64,000 nt of DNA from JAWLHU01 sp041690255 (GCA_041690255.1 JAWLHU010000004.1:310001-374000), one strand, 5' to 3'. Shown: positions 34,293 to 43,600, counted from the first letter of the stretch. Program-made: numbers and translations. Notes: generated by a model not told the origin, from the sequence alone.

Positions 34293-34883
34293 ATGTCAAA
34301 GATCTCCCCTGCGATGTGGCAATCAAACGGGCTGGTGCTGCTGAACGGGTACCTGCAGCGCCTCTACGTACAAGACGAGATCCTCCAGATTCTCGGTGAC
34401 CGGCGTCACCGCCGCTGCTGCGCTGAGCTGTCGGCCCGGTTAGCGAGCGCAGACGGACAGATGAAGAACCTGAGAGCGGGCACCACGCTCCTGCTCGACC
34501 TCCTCGATCTGGCGGGGGCCTGGTGGGAGGAAACACTGCCCCGCCCTCGCAGCAAGACCCATCTGGCGGAGCGCTTGGCAGCAGTCGGCGGCGCAATCCA
34601 CGGCGAACGGGCGATCAACGAAGGGCTGATCCACCTGGGGCGCCAGTACGACCCCGCCCTGGCAGAGGAGTTCCTCGCACAGCGCCCGTACCATGAGCAG
34701 CGGGTCGAGATCGTGACCAACGTGGTCGGCCTCCTCGCCGGAGGCGCTGACCCAGCGGCGTCGGAGCGGCAACTCATGGAAGGCTTGTACGATGACCTCG
34801 TCCGCAACCGGCAGGGAATCCAGTCTGACCTGGCAGCGATCCGGAAGATGCTGCGGGGATACTGCCCTGCGAACCTCCACTGA
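34293..34883 (+). CDS. Hypothetical protein
   Basis: 196 residues, soluble and helix-rich, with leucine-spaced helices (LLNGYLQRLYVQDEILQILG, LLLDLLDLAGAWW) and a charged middle. A conserved-looking pair RRHRRCCAEL near residue 40 is notable. The ATG follows GAAGGAGGATGACGA with good spacing, so it is probably real. I do not recognise any family. It is flanked by a strong terminator and is divergent from the AOR gene. Confidence 0.6.
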   Translation: MSKISPAMWQSNGLVLLNGYLQRLYVQDEILQILGDRRHRRCCAELSARLASADGQMKNLRAGTTLLLDLLDLAGAWWEETLPRPRSKTHLAERLAAVGGAIHGERAINEGLIHLGRQYDPALAEEFLAQRPYHEQRVEIVTNVVGLLAGGADPAASERQLMEGLYDDLVRNRQGIQSDLAAIRKMLRGYCPANLH

Positions 34884-34899
34884 TCTACCCTATGCGCAG

Positions 34900-34927
34900 A
34901 AGACCGCCCCCGAGCGAGGGCGGTCTT
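34900..34927. terminator. Bidirectional terminator between the 34293 gene and thrC
   Basis: AAGACCGCCC / GGGCGGTCTT with an eight-base loop, placed between convergent genes. Confidence 0.8.
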
Positions 34928-34957
34928 CGGTGTTCCAGGTCATGCGGTCGATATGGA

Positions 34958-36163
34958 TCAGAGCGTCGCATCCAGGGGCAGGACGGGCAGCGCCGGCCTC
35001 ATGATGTCGGGGTACTTGATTCCCGCGCCGGTGTTGAGCAGCAGCACCTTCTCGTCGGGCTGGAGCCAGCCGTCGGCGAGGAGGGTCCGGGTAGCGCCGA
35101 CCAGAGCGGCTCCCTCCGGACAGATAAAGGCCCCCTCCAGCCGGGAGATCTGCTCGAGGCCCCGGAGGGTGTCGCTGTCCGGCACGGCAATACACGTCCC
35201 GCCGGTCGCCCGGACCGCCTCCAGGACAAGGAAATCGCCCAGCGCCTTCGGGACCCGAATCCCCTGGGCGACGGTAGAGGCCCCCTCCCATTTGACCGAG
35301 ACGCTCTGCCCCTCCCGGAAGGCCTTGACGATCGGCTGGCAGCCCTCGGCCTGGACGGCGACCAGGCGGGGCAACTTCACACCCTCCGGGAGCCACCCCA
35401 TCGCCTGCATCTCCAATAGCGCTTTGTAAATGCCAATAATGCCGACGCCTCCGCCGGTCGGGTAGAGGATCACGTCGGGCAGGCTCCAGCCCATCTGTTC
35501 TGCGATCTCGTAGCCCATCGTCTTCTTGCCCTCGATCCGGTAGGGCTCCTTCAGGGTGGCGGCCTCGAACCAGCCGTGCCCCTTGGCCGACCGGGCGATG
35601 ATCGCCCCCGCGTCGGTGATCTGACCGTCGACCATGTAGGCCCGGGCACCGACCGCCGTCGCCTCCAGGACACTCATGGCCGGGGCGTCGGTCGGCATGA
35701 CCAGGGTCACCTCCATGCCGGCCCGAGCGCCATAGGCCCCCCAGGCCCCGCCGGCGTTGCCGTTGGTCGGCATGGCGACCGAGCGGATCCCCAGTTCGCG
35801 AGCCCGGCTGATGCCCGCCGCGGCGCCCCGGGCCTTGAAGGTCCCGGTCGGGTTGACCCCCTCATCCTTCAGCAGGAGGTGCCGGAGCCCCAGGGCTTCG
35901 CCCAGGCGGGGCAGCGGCAGCAGTGGCGTCATGCCCTCGCCCAGGGTAATGATATGCTCCTCACTGCGGACGGGGAGCAACTCCTTATACCGCCACATAT
36001 TGGCCGGACGCCCGACCAGGCCGTCAGGGCGGAGACTCGCTGCAGCCCGCTGCAGGTCGTAACGGACCAGGAGCGGTCCTCCGCACTCACAGAGGTTCTG
36101 AATCCGGTCCGCCTCGTAGCTCTTCCCGCAGCGCCCACACTCCAGATGCGTCATAAAAGACAT
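34958..36163 (-). CDS. thrC: Threonine synthase
   Basis: 401 residues. It converts O-phosphohomoserine to threonine with PLP. The N-terminus is a zinc-ribbon-like region (LECGRCGKSYEADRIQNLCECG), followed by the PLP lysine motif DEGVNPTGTFKARGA near residue 110, PTNGNAGGAWGAYGARAGME, and the phosphate-binding LYPTGGGVGIIG. The C-terminus has VCPEG-like ICPEGAALVGA and LLLNTGAGIKYPD. GGGGAG upstream supports ATG at 36163. No other threonine pathway gene is adjacent. Confidence 0.92.
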   Translation of the reverse strand: MSFMTHLECGRCGKSYEADRIQNLCECGGPLLVRYDLQRAAASLRPDGLVGRPANMWRYKELLPVRSEEHIITLGEGMTPLLPLPRLGEALGLRHLLLKDEGVNPTGTFKARGAAAGISRARELGIRSVAMPTNGNAGGAWGAYGARAGMEVTLVMPTDAPAMSVLEATAVGARAYMVDGQITDAGAIIARSAKGHGWFEAATLKEPYRIEGKKTMGYEIAEQMGWSLPDVILYPTGGGVGIIGIYKALLEMQAMGWLPEGVKLPRLVAVQAEGCQPIVKAFREGQSVSVKWEGASTVAQGIRVPKALGDFLVLEAVRATGGTCIAVPDSDTLRGLEQISRLEGAFICPEGAALVGATRTLLADGWLQPDEKVLLLNTGAGIKYPDIMRPALPVLPLDATL

Positions 36164-36283
36164 GGCAGACTCCCCTTTTCTCGTTGCTCAACCCGATTGC
36201 GCAACAGTGCCCCCCGGGGTATCATAGACGTCAAATGGTATAGAACTCATCTGGCTTCGGCCAAGTTGAAAGGAGCGTTCCCC

Positions 36284-36721
36284 TTGAGCTTTGATTCAAA
36301 GCGTCTGATGGCCGCCCTCCTGGTCCTGGGTGCCCTCGTCTCCGGCTGCTCCTCACCCAAGCAGGAGCCCGCTGCCGCCTCCGCTGCGCAGTCCAAGGCC
36401 CCGGCTGAGGCGATCACCAACATCACCGCTGCTGACCTGCTGAAGCGGGTGGAGGCCGGTGAGAAGCCCCTTATCATCGATGTGCGGGAGCAGTCCGAGT
36501 GGGATGCCGGCCACATTGAGGGCGCCAGCCTGATGCCGCTTGGCGTGGTCGACAAGAAGATCACCTCGGTGGCCAAGGACCAGGAGGTGGTCCTGATCTG
36601 CCGCAGCGGCAACCGTTCCTCCCAGGCCGCCCAGATCCTCGCCAAGATGGGCTACACCAACATTAAGAACGTGGTAGGCGGCATGAACGAGTGGTCCAAG
36701 GTCGGCCCGGTCGTCAAGTAG
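36284..36721 (+). CDS. Rhodanese-domain lipoprotein
   Basis: About 145 residues. A lipoprotein signal peptide (KRLMAALLVLGALVSGC, lipobox VSGC at about Cys 24) precedes a single rhodanese domain with the catalytic cysteine in VLICRSGNRSSQAAQIL and the GYTNIKNVVGGMNEW end. It would transfer sulfur or sense redox at the outer membrane face. The start is TTG, eight bases after AAAGGAG. Longer upstream frames lack a site and merge with thrC antisense. A terminator follows. Confidence 0.88.
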   Translation: MSFDSKRLMAALLVLGALVSGCSSPKQEPAAASAAQSKAPAEAITNITAADLLKRVEAGEKPLIIDVREQSEWDAGHIEGASLMPLGVVDKKITSVAKDQEVVLICRSGNRSSQAAQILAKMGYTNIKNVVGGMNEWSKVGPVVK

Positions 36722-36736
36722 ATCGCTGTCTCGTAC

Positions 36737-36764
36737 AACCCCCGGGTGGACAGGCCCGGGGGTT
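36737..36764 (+). terminator. Terminator after the rhodanese gene
   Basis: AACCCCCGGG / CCCGGGGGTT, a perfect ten-base stem with a short loop, between convergent genes. It can act in both directions. Confidence 0.75.
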
Positions 36765-36778
36765 TACGCTTGAACCAG

Positions 36779-37684
36779 CTACTGCAGGAACCAGACCCAG
36801 AAGGTGACCGTGGCCAGACTGGCCAGGGTGGTGACCAGGGTGGCGCCCGAGACCTGGTCGGGCTCGGCATCGAACTGGACAGCCAGCAAGGTTGTGTTTA
36901 CTGCGGCCGGCATGGCCGACTCCAGGACGAGCACCTTGGCGGTGAGCGGGTCAGGCCTCATGAGCCAGACCACCCCCAGTGCGATCACCGGCGAGATGAC
37001 CAGCCGGAGGAGCGTCGTCACACCAACCTTGACCACGGAGCCGCGCAGTTGGATACTGGCCACCTGCATGCCCAGGAGCAGGATCACCAGTATGACCGCG
37101 CCGTTCGCCAGGAGCCCGATCGGCTTGATCACGAAGCCGGGCAGCGTGATGCCCAGGAGGCGAACCGCCAGAGCGAACGCTGCCGCCCAGATGAGCGGCA
37201 GCCTGAAGACCGAGACGATTGAGGTCCGCCAGTCCATGCGGCCGCGGGCCGCAATGAAGACCGCAACGGAGTAGACCAGTATGGACTGTGTCACCACAAA
37301 GATGGCCGCCCGGTCGAATCCCGCCTGCCCGAAGGCCAACAGGATCACCGGAAGGCCATAGTTGGCCGAGTTCATGAAGGCGGTGGAGAGGACCGCCGCG
37401 TTGCTCGAGGCGGGGCTCCAGCCCAGGAGTCGGCCAAGTCCCATGGTCAGCAAGATCATGATCAGCACCATGAGGAGCGAGAAGCCCACGATCTTGCCAA
37501 CCTCGTTCGCCATGAGCTGGCTCGTCAGGATCGAGTTCATGATCAGGCCGGGGGTCATAATGTAGACAGCCAGTTTCGCCGGGTCTTTCGGATCTACCTT
37601 CAACACCGTGCGCGCCAGGTAACCCAGTCCGGCCAGCAGGAAGACCGGTAGAACGGTCCCCAGCAGAGCCTCGAGCAACTTCAC
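36779..37684 (-). CDS. AEC (auxin efflux carrier) family transporter
   Basis: 301 residues with about ten membrane helices split into two five-helix halves. Conserved features are the N-terminal LLGTVLPVFLLAGLGYLAR, the first half's ASSNAAVLSTAFMNSANYGLPVIL-type N-x-G-P motif, and VLVLESAMPAAVNTTLLA with its crossing-helix proline. The family carries small carboxylates and metabolites. Substrate unknown. It lies convergent to the rhodanese gene. Confidence 0.88.
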   Translation of the reverse strand: MKLLEALLGTVLPVFLLAGLGYLARTVLKVDPKDPAKLAVYIMTPGLIMNSILTSQLMANEVGKIVGFSLLMVLIMILLTMGLGRLLGWSPASSNAAVLSTAFMNSANYGLPVILLAFGQAGFDRAAIFVVTQSILVYSVAVFIAARGRMDWRTSIVSVFRLPLIWAAAFALAVRLLGITLPGFVIKPIGLLANGAVILVILLLGMQVASIQLRGSVVKVGVTTLLRLVISPVIALGVVWLMRPDPLTAKVLVLESAMPAAVNTTLLAVQFDAEPDQVSGATLVTTLASLATVTFWVWFLQ

Positions 37685-37784
37685 TACATCTCACTCCAAC
37701 GTATTATGATCCAAACCCTAATTCTTCGCTAGGCGAAGCAAATCCTGTTGGGGTGGCGCGCCCGGCAAAAAAGGGCACGAAACG

Positions 37785-37808
37785 GCCCCTCCCGATCTGG
37801 CGAGGGGC
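37785..37808 (-). terminator. Terminator after the DUF192 gene (end of the tad operon)
   Basis: GCCCCTC / GAGGGGC (37802-37808 with 37785-37791, minus orientation) followed by CGTTTCGTG and, further on, TTTTTT at 37766-37773. Confidence 0.65.
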
Positions 37809-37815
37809 TTGGCCG

Positions 37816-38154
37816 CTATCCTTCCAGGGCGAGCCGGTCGCCGGGCCCCGTGGCTTGGGCGGCGCCGGCAGGCAGTTCCAGCACGGCGGCTGCCTGGCGG
37901 ATCGCCGGGCTGAAGCGCCATGGCTGCATGGCCGGTATCACGTGGAGGACCGTCTGATCCCGAGCCACGAAGAGCACGTCGATGGCGAAGCGCATGAAGT
38001 GGGTATGGACCGACTGGCAGGGCTCAATCCAGAGCCCCTCCCCCTCAGCCAGACCCGAGCGGAACATGAGCCCCAGGAGTCGGAGGCCGAAGGTGTCAGC
38101 CCTCCGGATCGAATGGCCCAGGACCAGGTTCCGGCTCAGGTTTCGGACCTGCAT
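37816..38154 (-). CDS. DUF192 domain protein downstream of the Tad operon
   Basis: About 112 residues. The DUF192 core is clear: the R-GLM box (FGLRLLGLMFRSGL), LWIEPCQSVHTHFMRFAIDVLFVA with the H..FM..I motif, and AVLELPAGAA near the end. The family is widespread in secretion and pilus loci but unassigned biochemically. ATG at 38154 follows GAGGTGAGCGCC. An alternative GTG at 38163 overlaps the tadC stop. It ends the tad gene run. Confidence 0.82.
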   Translation of the reverse strand: MQVRNLSRNLVLGHSIRRADTFGLRLLGLMFRSGLAEGEGLWIEPCQSVHTHFMRFAIDVLFVARDQTVLHVIPAMQPWRFSPAIRQAAAVLELPAGAAQATGPGDRLALEG

Positions 38155-38159
38155 GGCGC

Positions 38160-39089
38160 TCACCTCGAGAAGGATTCGATCACCTGGAGTACGATCGGTC
38201 CGATCACGACAATGAAGATCGTCGGGAAGATGAAGAAGACGAGCGGGAAGAGCATCTTGACCGGCAGTTGCATCGCCTTCTCCTGAATCCGCTGCTTCCG
38301 CTTCACCCGCAAGGCCTCGGACTGGGTCTTGAGCACCCGGGCGATGGAGACGCCCAACTGCTCCGCCTGGATCACGGCGGCTGTGAATGTCCGCATATCC
38401 GGTACCCCGGTCCGGTCGGCCAGCCCGCGCAGCGCGTCTGCACGGGGGGTGCCCAACCGGATCGCCTTGAGCAGTTCACGAAACTCGCCGGCGATCGGCT
38501 CGGCGAACTTCTCGCCCACCTTCTGGATCGCGCCGTCCAGGCCAAGGCCAGCCTCGACCGAGACGGAGAGCAGATCGAGCACATCGGGCAATGCACGGTC
38601 GATCTGTGCCCGGCGGGAGGTGATCATGCGGGAAAGCATGAAGTCGGGAATCCGCCACCCCAGGAGGACGCTGATCCCGATCATCCCTACGGCGAGAAGC
38701 GGTCGCTCTTTCACCACAGAGAGAGAGAAGAGAAACCCAAAAAGGCCGACGAGAGTGGCCACAGTCACCTGAATCCCAAGAAAGCGGGAGGGCGTTGTCG
38801 GATTGCCAGCCTGAACCAGCTTCATGTGGAGCGCTTCCTGCACCCGATGAGGAGCCAGGCGCCCAATGAACCGGGTGATGCTCTCCAGGAGCGGCTGAAT
38901 AACCCGCTGGCTGAAGGGCAGTGCCATCTCCTCATCGACCGGTCGCCTGGGACCCGTCCGGGTCTGAGACTGACGTCGAATCGCCGCAGCGCGGGCCTTG
39001 ACCACCGCCGAATCACCGACAGGAGCAAGCAGCAGCAATACGCTGACCGCCGTCACAGCAAAGGTGAGAGCCAGGATCAAGGACGACAT
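38160..39089 (-). CDS. tadC: Tad/Flp pilus inner membrane protein TadC
   Basis: 309 residues, type II secretion F domain protein with three or four hydrophobic segments (SLILALTFAVTAVSVLLLL, VTVATLVGLFGFLFSLSV, LLAVGMIGISVLLGW, FPLVFFIFPTIFIVVIGP). The cytoplasmic T2SSF signature RALPDVLDLLSVSVEAGLGLDGAIQKV is present, with a second LLKAIRLGTPRADALRGLADRTG. It is the partner of TadB and forms the pilus assembly platform. It follows tadB by three bases in the same direction. Confidence 0.92.
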   Translation of the reverse strand: MSSLILALTFAVTAVSVLLLLAPVGDSAVVKARAAAIRRQSQTRTGPRRPVDEEMALPFSQRVIQPLLESITRFIGRLAPHRVQEALHMKLVQAGNPTTPSRFLGIQVTVATLVGLFGFLFSLSVVKERPLLAVGMIGISVLLGWRIPDFMLSRMITSRRAQIDRALPDVLDLLSVSVEAGLGLDGAIQKVGEKFAEPIAGEFRELLKAIRLGTPRADALRGLADRTGVPDMRTFTAAVIQAEQLGVSIARVLKTQSEALRVKRKQRIQEKAMQLPVKMLFPLVFFIFPTIFIVVIGPIVLQVIESFSR

Positions 39090-39092
39090 CGA

Positions 39093-40091
39093 CTACACCT
39101 CCAGGTTCACCATCCGGCGGATGAGGAAGATTCCGAGGCCCTGCATGATCGCACCTAACCCCAGCAACGCCATGCCCAGCGGGTTGGTAAAAAGCGGTTC
39201 CATTAACCCTGGCATGACCAGGTTCATAAGCACGCCGAGCGCCACGGGAAGGAAGGCTACGACCCACCCGGAAAGGCGCCCCTGCGCCGTCAAAGTGCGA
39301 ACCTCGCCTTGCATCCGAATCCGGTCCTTGATCGTTCCACCAATCTTGTCGAGGACCTCCGAGAGGTTACCGCCCACCTGTCTCTGGATCAATACGGCTG
39401 TTACCACCAGATCCAAGTCAGAGCTCTGTACCCGTTGGACCATATGTTGAAGCGCCTCTTCCATTGGGATGTTGACCCGGGCCTCCTTCAGCGCCAGCTC
39501 AAACTCCTTGCTGATCGGGGTCGGCATCTCCTTGCTCACAACGTCCATCGCCTGCAGGAAGGAGTATCCAGACCGTTGGGCATTAGCCATCATGGTCAGT
39601 GCATCGGGCAGTTGGGTGTTGAAGAGCCTCTGTCGTCTCATAATAGCCTGTTTGAGGAGAACCTTCGGAGCAATCCAGCCAACGATGGCGAAGACAAACC
39701 AGATCTCCGGGATCAGTATGATCGAAGCGAGCAGTCCCCCCACAGCCATGACGACCTGGGCGACCATAAACTCCGCCGGCTTCCATTTCCAGTCCGCCTG
39801 CTGCAGTTGCAGCTCCAACCGATTGGATGTGGTGCTGCCCGAGGTGGCCTTCTCCACGACCCCTACCAGCGCCTGCTGAACCGCCTTACGTACATTGAGG
39901 TGAGGGCGCTTCTCCTCCTCCGGCGGAAGGGGTGTTCCTGGAAGATCGCGGGTAGCAAATCCCTCCATTGACTTCCGCTGCGTGACGAGCCGCTGAAGCC
40001 GGTCCGACGCCGTCTCCTTCTTGCCGCCTCCCAGGGATGCCATGATCAGATAGACCAGCAGGGTAGTCAGGATGAACAGAATGGTCGTCAT
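39093..40091 (-). CDS. tadB: Tad/Flp pilus inner membrane protein TadB
   Basis: 332 residues, another T2SSF domain protein with the signature QLPDALTMMANAQRSGYSFLQAMDVV and a matching cytoplasmic domain (ELALKEARVNIPMEEALQHMV). Hydrophobic segments at TILFILTTLLVYLIMASL, QVVMAVGGLLASIILIP and VVAFLPVALGVLMNLVMP are seen. It works with TadC under the TadA motor. It starts close after tadA and ends three bases before tadC. Confidence 0.93.
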   Translation of the reverse strand: MTTILFILTTLLVYLIMASLGGGKKETASDRLQRLVTQRKSMEGFATRDLPGTPLPPEEEKRPHLNVRKAVQQALVGVVEKATSGSTTSNRLELQLQQADWKWKPAEFMVAQVVMAVGGLLASIILIPEIWFVFAIVGWIAPKVLLKQAIMRRQRLFNTQLPDALTMMANAQRSGYSFLQAMDVVSKEMPTPISKEFELALKEARVNIPMEEALQHMVQRVQSSDLDLVVTAVLIQRQVGGNLSEVLDKIGGTIKDRIRMQGEVRTLTAQGRLSGWVVAFLPVALGVLMNLVMPGLMEPLFTNPLGMALLGLGAIMQGLGIFLIRRMVNLEV

Positions 40092-40095
40092 AGGC

Positions 40096-41493
40096 TTACA
40101 CCTCGAAGAGTTCGTCGGGCAGGTGGATCCCGTGCTCGACCAGCCGGTCGTAGAACTTCGGGCGGATACCGGTCGATGCGAACGTGCCGTTCACCTTGCC
40201 CTCTTCGTTTACACCCGTCTGATGGTACAGGAACAGGTCTTGCAGCACGACTACATCCCCCTCCATCCCCTGTACCTCTGTGACATGGGTGATCTTACGG
40301 GTGCCATCCTTCAGGCGGGAGACCTGCACGATCAGGTCAACGGCCGATGCGATCTGTTCACGGATCGCCCGGATCGGCAGGTCCATGCCCGCCATAAGCA
40401 CCATGGTCTCAAGACGGGAGATCATGTCACGCGGGGAGTTGGCGTGGCCGGTCGTCAGGGATCCGTCGTGACCGGTGTTCATGGCCTGGAGCATGTCCAG
40501 GGCCTCGCCGCCGCGACACTCACCGACAACGACCCGGTCAGGGCGCATACGGAGGGCGTTCTTCACCAGGTGCCTGATCGAAATCTCGCCCTTTCCCTCA
40601 ATGTTGGGCGGTCGGGTCTCCAGGGAGACGACGTGGTCCTGGCGGAGCTGAAGCTCGGCCGCGTCCTCAATCGTCACGATCCGCTCATCATCGGGGATAA
40701 AGGAAGAGAGAATGTTCAAGGTTGTAGTCTTACCGGAGCCGGTACCACCCGAGACCACGACGTTCATACGGGCCTTGACACAGGCCTCGAGGAACATGGC
40801 CATCGGCTTGGTAAGTGTGTTCCACTGGACCAGGTTCTCGATCGTAATCGGCTTCTTGGCGAACTTACGGATCGTAATCGAGGGCCCTTTCAGGGCGAGG
40901 GGCGGAATAATGGCGTTGACGCGGCTGCCGTCAGGCAGTCGGGCATCCACCATCGGGCTGGACTCATCGATCCGGCGGCCGAGCGGCGCCACGATCTTCT
41001 CGATCACCTGGAGCACGTGCTGATCTGAGATGAACTGGACATCGGCCAGTTGGAGCTTACCGCTCCGCTCGACATAGATCTGGGTCGGCGAGTTTACCAT
41101 CACCTCGGAGACGGTGGGGTCGTCGAGTAGGGTCTGGATTGGGCCGTAGCCGATGATCTCGGCGTAGAGTTCCGCCAGGACCGTATCCCGCTCCAGGGGC
41201 GGGATCTCAGGTTCCCGCTCGATCGCCTCCGCGATCTTCTCGCGGACCTCCCAGCGCTGCTGGTCTGTCATCTCCTTGCCACTGGCCAGCAGGTTGGTAT
41301 CCAGCTCCTGAATCAGCACCTGCTGGATCTTGTTCTTCAGCGCCCTGCGAGCCTTTGCCTCGGGGCTCTCCTGCGGCGCCGAAGGCCGGGTCGCCGGCTT
41401 GGCGCTGGGCGCCAGGACGGAAGACGCCACAGGAGCCGGGGTTGGCTGGGGCCGGTGCCCCTCCTTCTGCTTGATCCGGTCGTACAGCGACAA
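40096..41493 (-). CDS. tadA: Tad/Flp pilus assembly ATPase TadA (CpaF)
   Basis: 465 residues. Type II/IV secretion ATPase: an N-terminal linker rich in Pro/Ala, then the NTD with YAEIIGYGPIQTLLDD and ITQI-type SGKLQLADVQF. Walker A is VVSGGTGSGKTTTLNIL near residue 250, followed by the Asp box TIEDAAELQLRQDHVV, Walker B VVGECRGGEALDMLQ, and the His box TGHDGSLTTGHANS. It powers Flp pilus assembly and retraction. It lies between tadZ and tadB. Confidence 0.95.
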   Translation of the reverse strand: MSLYDRIKQKEGHRPQPTPAPVASSVLAPSAKPATRPSAPQESPEAKARRALKNKIQQVLIQELDTNLLASGKEMTDQQRWEVREKIAEAIEREPEIPPLERDTVLAELYAEIIGYGPIQTLLDDPTVSEVMVNSPTQIYVERSGKLQLADVQFISDQHVLQVIEKIVAPLGRRIDESSPMVDARLPDGSRVNAIIPPLALKGPSITIRKFAKKPITIENLVQWNTLTKPMAMFLEACVKARMNVVVSGGTGSGKTTTLNILSSFIPDDERIVTIEDAAELQLRQDHVVSLETRPPNIEGKGEISIRHLVKNALRMRPDRVVVGECRGGEALDMLQAMNTGHDGSLTTGHANSPRDMISRLETMVLMAGMDLPIRAIREQIASAVDLIVQVSRLKDGTRKITHVTEVQGMEGDVVVLQDLFLYHQTGVNEEGKVNGTFASTGIRPKFYDRLVEHGIHLPDELFEV

Positions 41494-41539
41494 CGCAGGT
41501 CACCTCCTTTCCGATCGCAGGCCGAGTGCTGACGGGCGA

Positions 41540-42799
41540 CTATGCCAGCCCAAAGAGCTTGCGGAGCCCACCGGTCGATTGTGGCTTGCTCGGGATCTCC
41601 TCCGCCGGCGCCGGCCCGGCCTCACCCGAGACCAGGTGGGCCAGGCGGAGCAACGAGTCGCCCGCCGCACCATGCTTGGCCCGCTTCAGGACCACCGGAA
41701 TTCCGACGTTCGCGGCTGCCACCATGGCCTGGCCGTCGCTGGGAATCTGGTGGTAGAGCGGCTGGCCCAGACTGGCGGCGATCTCGTTCGGCGTGAGCCC
41801 CGCCACCGAATCGGCCCGGTTCAGAATCACCTGGACCTTCTCCCGGGAGTACTCCAGACGGTCGATCAGCACGTCCAGCCCCTTGGCGGTCGACTCCAGG
41901 ACAGCGATCTCCGGCAGGGTGATCATCAGCACCAGGTCGGACTTGTCCAGTGCGATCAGATTCGCCTCCCGGAACGAGGGCGCCGTGTCGATGATGACGT
42001 AGTCGTGCGTCTGGCGAAGCGCCTCGATCACCTCGTTCACATAGCTCCGGTTCTTGTCGGCGCGACCGTCGCCGTCCACCTCGGAAGCCAGGTGGGGCAT
42101 GGGCGGGCCGGCCAGTACACCGACCCCGCACTGGGACTGCTTGACCAGCACCCGGCTGACATGCTCCGCGGTGATCGCTGTATCGAGGCGGCAGAGATCG
42201 ACCAGGGTCGCCTGCGGGCGGACGCCCATCATGGTGGGCAGAGTGCCGAACTCCAGGTCGAGGTCGAGGACGGCGACCTTGTGCTTCCCGCCCAGTGCCA
42301 GACCGGCAGAGAGATTCGATGCGATCGTAGTCTTGCCAACCCCACCCTTGGTGGAGAAGACGGTGACGACCTTGCCCTGCCGCTTCTCGGGAGCCGCTGG
42401 GGCTGTGGTGCCCAGCACAACAGGCTTGCGCTCCGCAGCGCTCCGGAGCGCCTGGACCAGCTCGTCGAAGGTGAAGGGCTTGATCAGGTAGTCCCGGGCG
42501 CCGGCCTTCATGGCTCGCCGCAGGTACTCCTGCTCCCCCTGGACGGAGATGATCACCACGTTGACCGGATTCTCAGCGGTGATTCGGGCGGTGGCTTCGA
42601 TGCCGTCCATGACGGGCATGTTGATATCCATCAGGACCACGTCCGGACGGAGCTGTGTACTCTTGAGGACTGCGTCCTGCCCGTTCTCCGCCTCGCCGAC
42701 CACCACGAACTCCTCGGCCTCAAACTCTAGCATGGCTTTCACCGACTGACGAACCTGGTAGGAGTCGTCCACCAGCAAGACTCGAATCTTCTCAGGCAT
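41540..42799 (-). CDS. tadZ: TadZ/CpaE-type P-loop protein fused to a phosphoryl-receiver domain
   Basis: About 419 residues. The N-terminal 120 form a CheY-like receiver with all phosphorylation residues: acidic pair in VLLVDDSYQV, phospho-Asp in VVLMDINMPVMD, Lys in DYLIKPFTFDE. The rest is a MinD/ParA-type ATPase (Walker A FSTKGGVGKTTIASNL, DLDLEFGTLPTMMGV, VIIDTAPSFREANL). TadZ localises pilus assembly at the cell pole. In many TadZ proteins the receiver is degenerate. Here it looks active. ATG at 42799 has AGGAGG eight bases upstream. Confidence 0.92.
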   Translation of the reverse strand: MPEKIRVLLVDDSYQVRQSVKAMLEFEAEEFVVVGEAENGQDAVLKSTQLRPDVVLMDINMPVMDGIEATARITAENPVNVVIISVQGEQEYLRRAMKAGARDYLIKPFTFDELVQALRSAAERKPVVLGTTAPAAPEKRQGKVVTVFSTKGGVGKTTIASNLSAGLALGGKHKVAVLDLDLEFGTLPTMMGVRPQATLVDLCRLDTAITAEHVSRVLVKQSQCGVGVLAGPPMPHLASEVDGDGRADKNRSYVNEVIEALRQTHDYVIIDTAPSFREANLIALDKSDLVLMITLPEIAVLESTAKGLDVLIDRLEYSREKVQVILNRADSVAGLTPNEIAASLGQPLYHQIPSDGQAMVAAANVGIPVVLKRAKHGAAGDSLLRLAHLVSGEAGPAPAEEIPSKPQSTGGLRKLFGLA

Positions 42800-42811
42800 C
42801 GGGAGCACCTC

Positions 42812-43600
42812 CTACTGATTCGGGGTGGATGGATCAGCGGGAACGGTCATGACCCATGGGTTGTTCCGGTACTTGGCCTCATCCGTCTGGTATTTGCCGG
42901 TGTCAGGCTGCTTCAGGGCCGGGCGGAGAAGCATCTTGATATAGCCGACCTGCTCTGCCAGGACCACCTCGGTTGCCTGTTGGGGCGTGAGGGCCAGCGT
43001 AATGGACGTTAGAGGAGCTCCTTCTGTCTTGGGCTTCGCCCCGTCTGAGGTGTAGGGTCCCTTCGCCAGGACCAGGACCGCCTCGTGCAGAATGCGGCTC
43101 GACGCCGGGAAGGTGAACTCAACCGGTTTGTCCACTTTCTTTTCGGGCAGGAAGAGAATCAGGTCGACGAGGTCACCCTCGTTGGGATAACCACCCACAC
43201 CGTTCAGTTCATCCATACGGATCGTAACCGCCCGCATGCCCTCGGGAATCCGATAAGGAAGTGCTCCCTGCCCCTCCGGCACTACCCGTTGGCGCAATAC
43301 GACCTCGCCCGGTTGCAGGTCGACGGTGTTAATCTGCCCAGCTACCTCGCTGATCTCGGCGAATTCCGTGCCTGCGGCCATCTCCTTCGGAATCTGCTTC
43401 ACAATAAACTGCGTCTCACTCAGCTTGGTGCGGGCCGGGATTGGCTCCTTTGTCGCCACCAGCACCACCGAGACCATCTCGACCTGCGGGGCCGATGTGG
43501 CCTGTTCCGACACCGTCATGAATCGCTGGACGATCAGGGTGACGATCAGACCGGCGACAATGGGAATCAGGACGAGCCGGAAGACCTTGCTTTTATCCAC
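42812..43600 (-). CDS. cpaB: Flp pilus assembly protein CpaB/RcpC (SAF domain)
   Basis: 262 residues. One N-terminal membrane helix (LVLIPIVAGLIVTLIVQRF) is followed by a SAF domain (VVLVATKEPIPARTKLSETQFIVKQIP, GQINTVDLQPGEVVLRQRVV) and the RcpC-like segment VTIRMDELNGVGGYPNEGDLVDLILFL. It is a periplasmic or wall-side assembly factor. It sits between tadG-like and tadZ, and the gene spacing is small, so it is part of the tad operon. Confidence 0.9.
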   Translation of the reverse strand: MDKSKVFRLVLIPIVAGLIVTLIVQRFMTVSEQATSAPQVEMVSVVLVATKEPIPARTKLSETQFIVKQIPKEMAAGTEFAEISEVAGQINTVDLQPGEVVLRQRVVPEGQGALPYRIPEGMRAVTIRMDELNGVGGYPNEGDLVDLILFLPEKKVDKPVEFTFPASSRILHEAVLVLAKGPYTSDGAKPKTEGAPLTSITLALTPQQATEVVLAEQVGYIKMLLRPALKQPDTGKYQTDEAKYRNNPWVMTVPADPSTPNQ

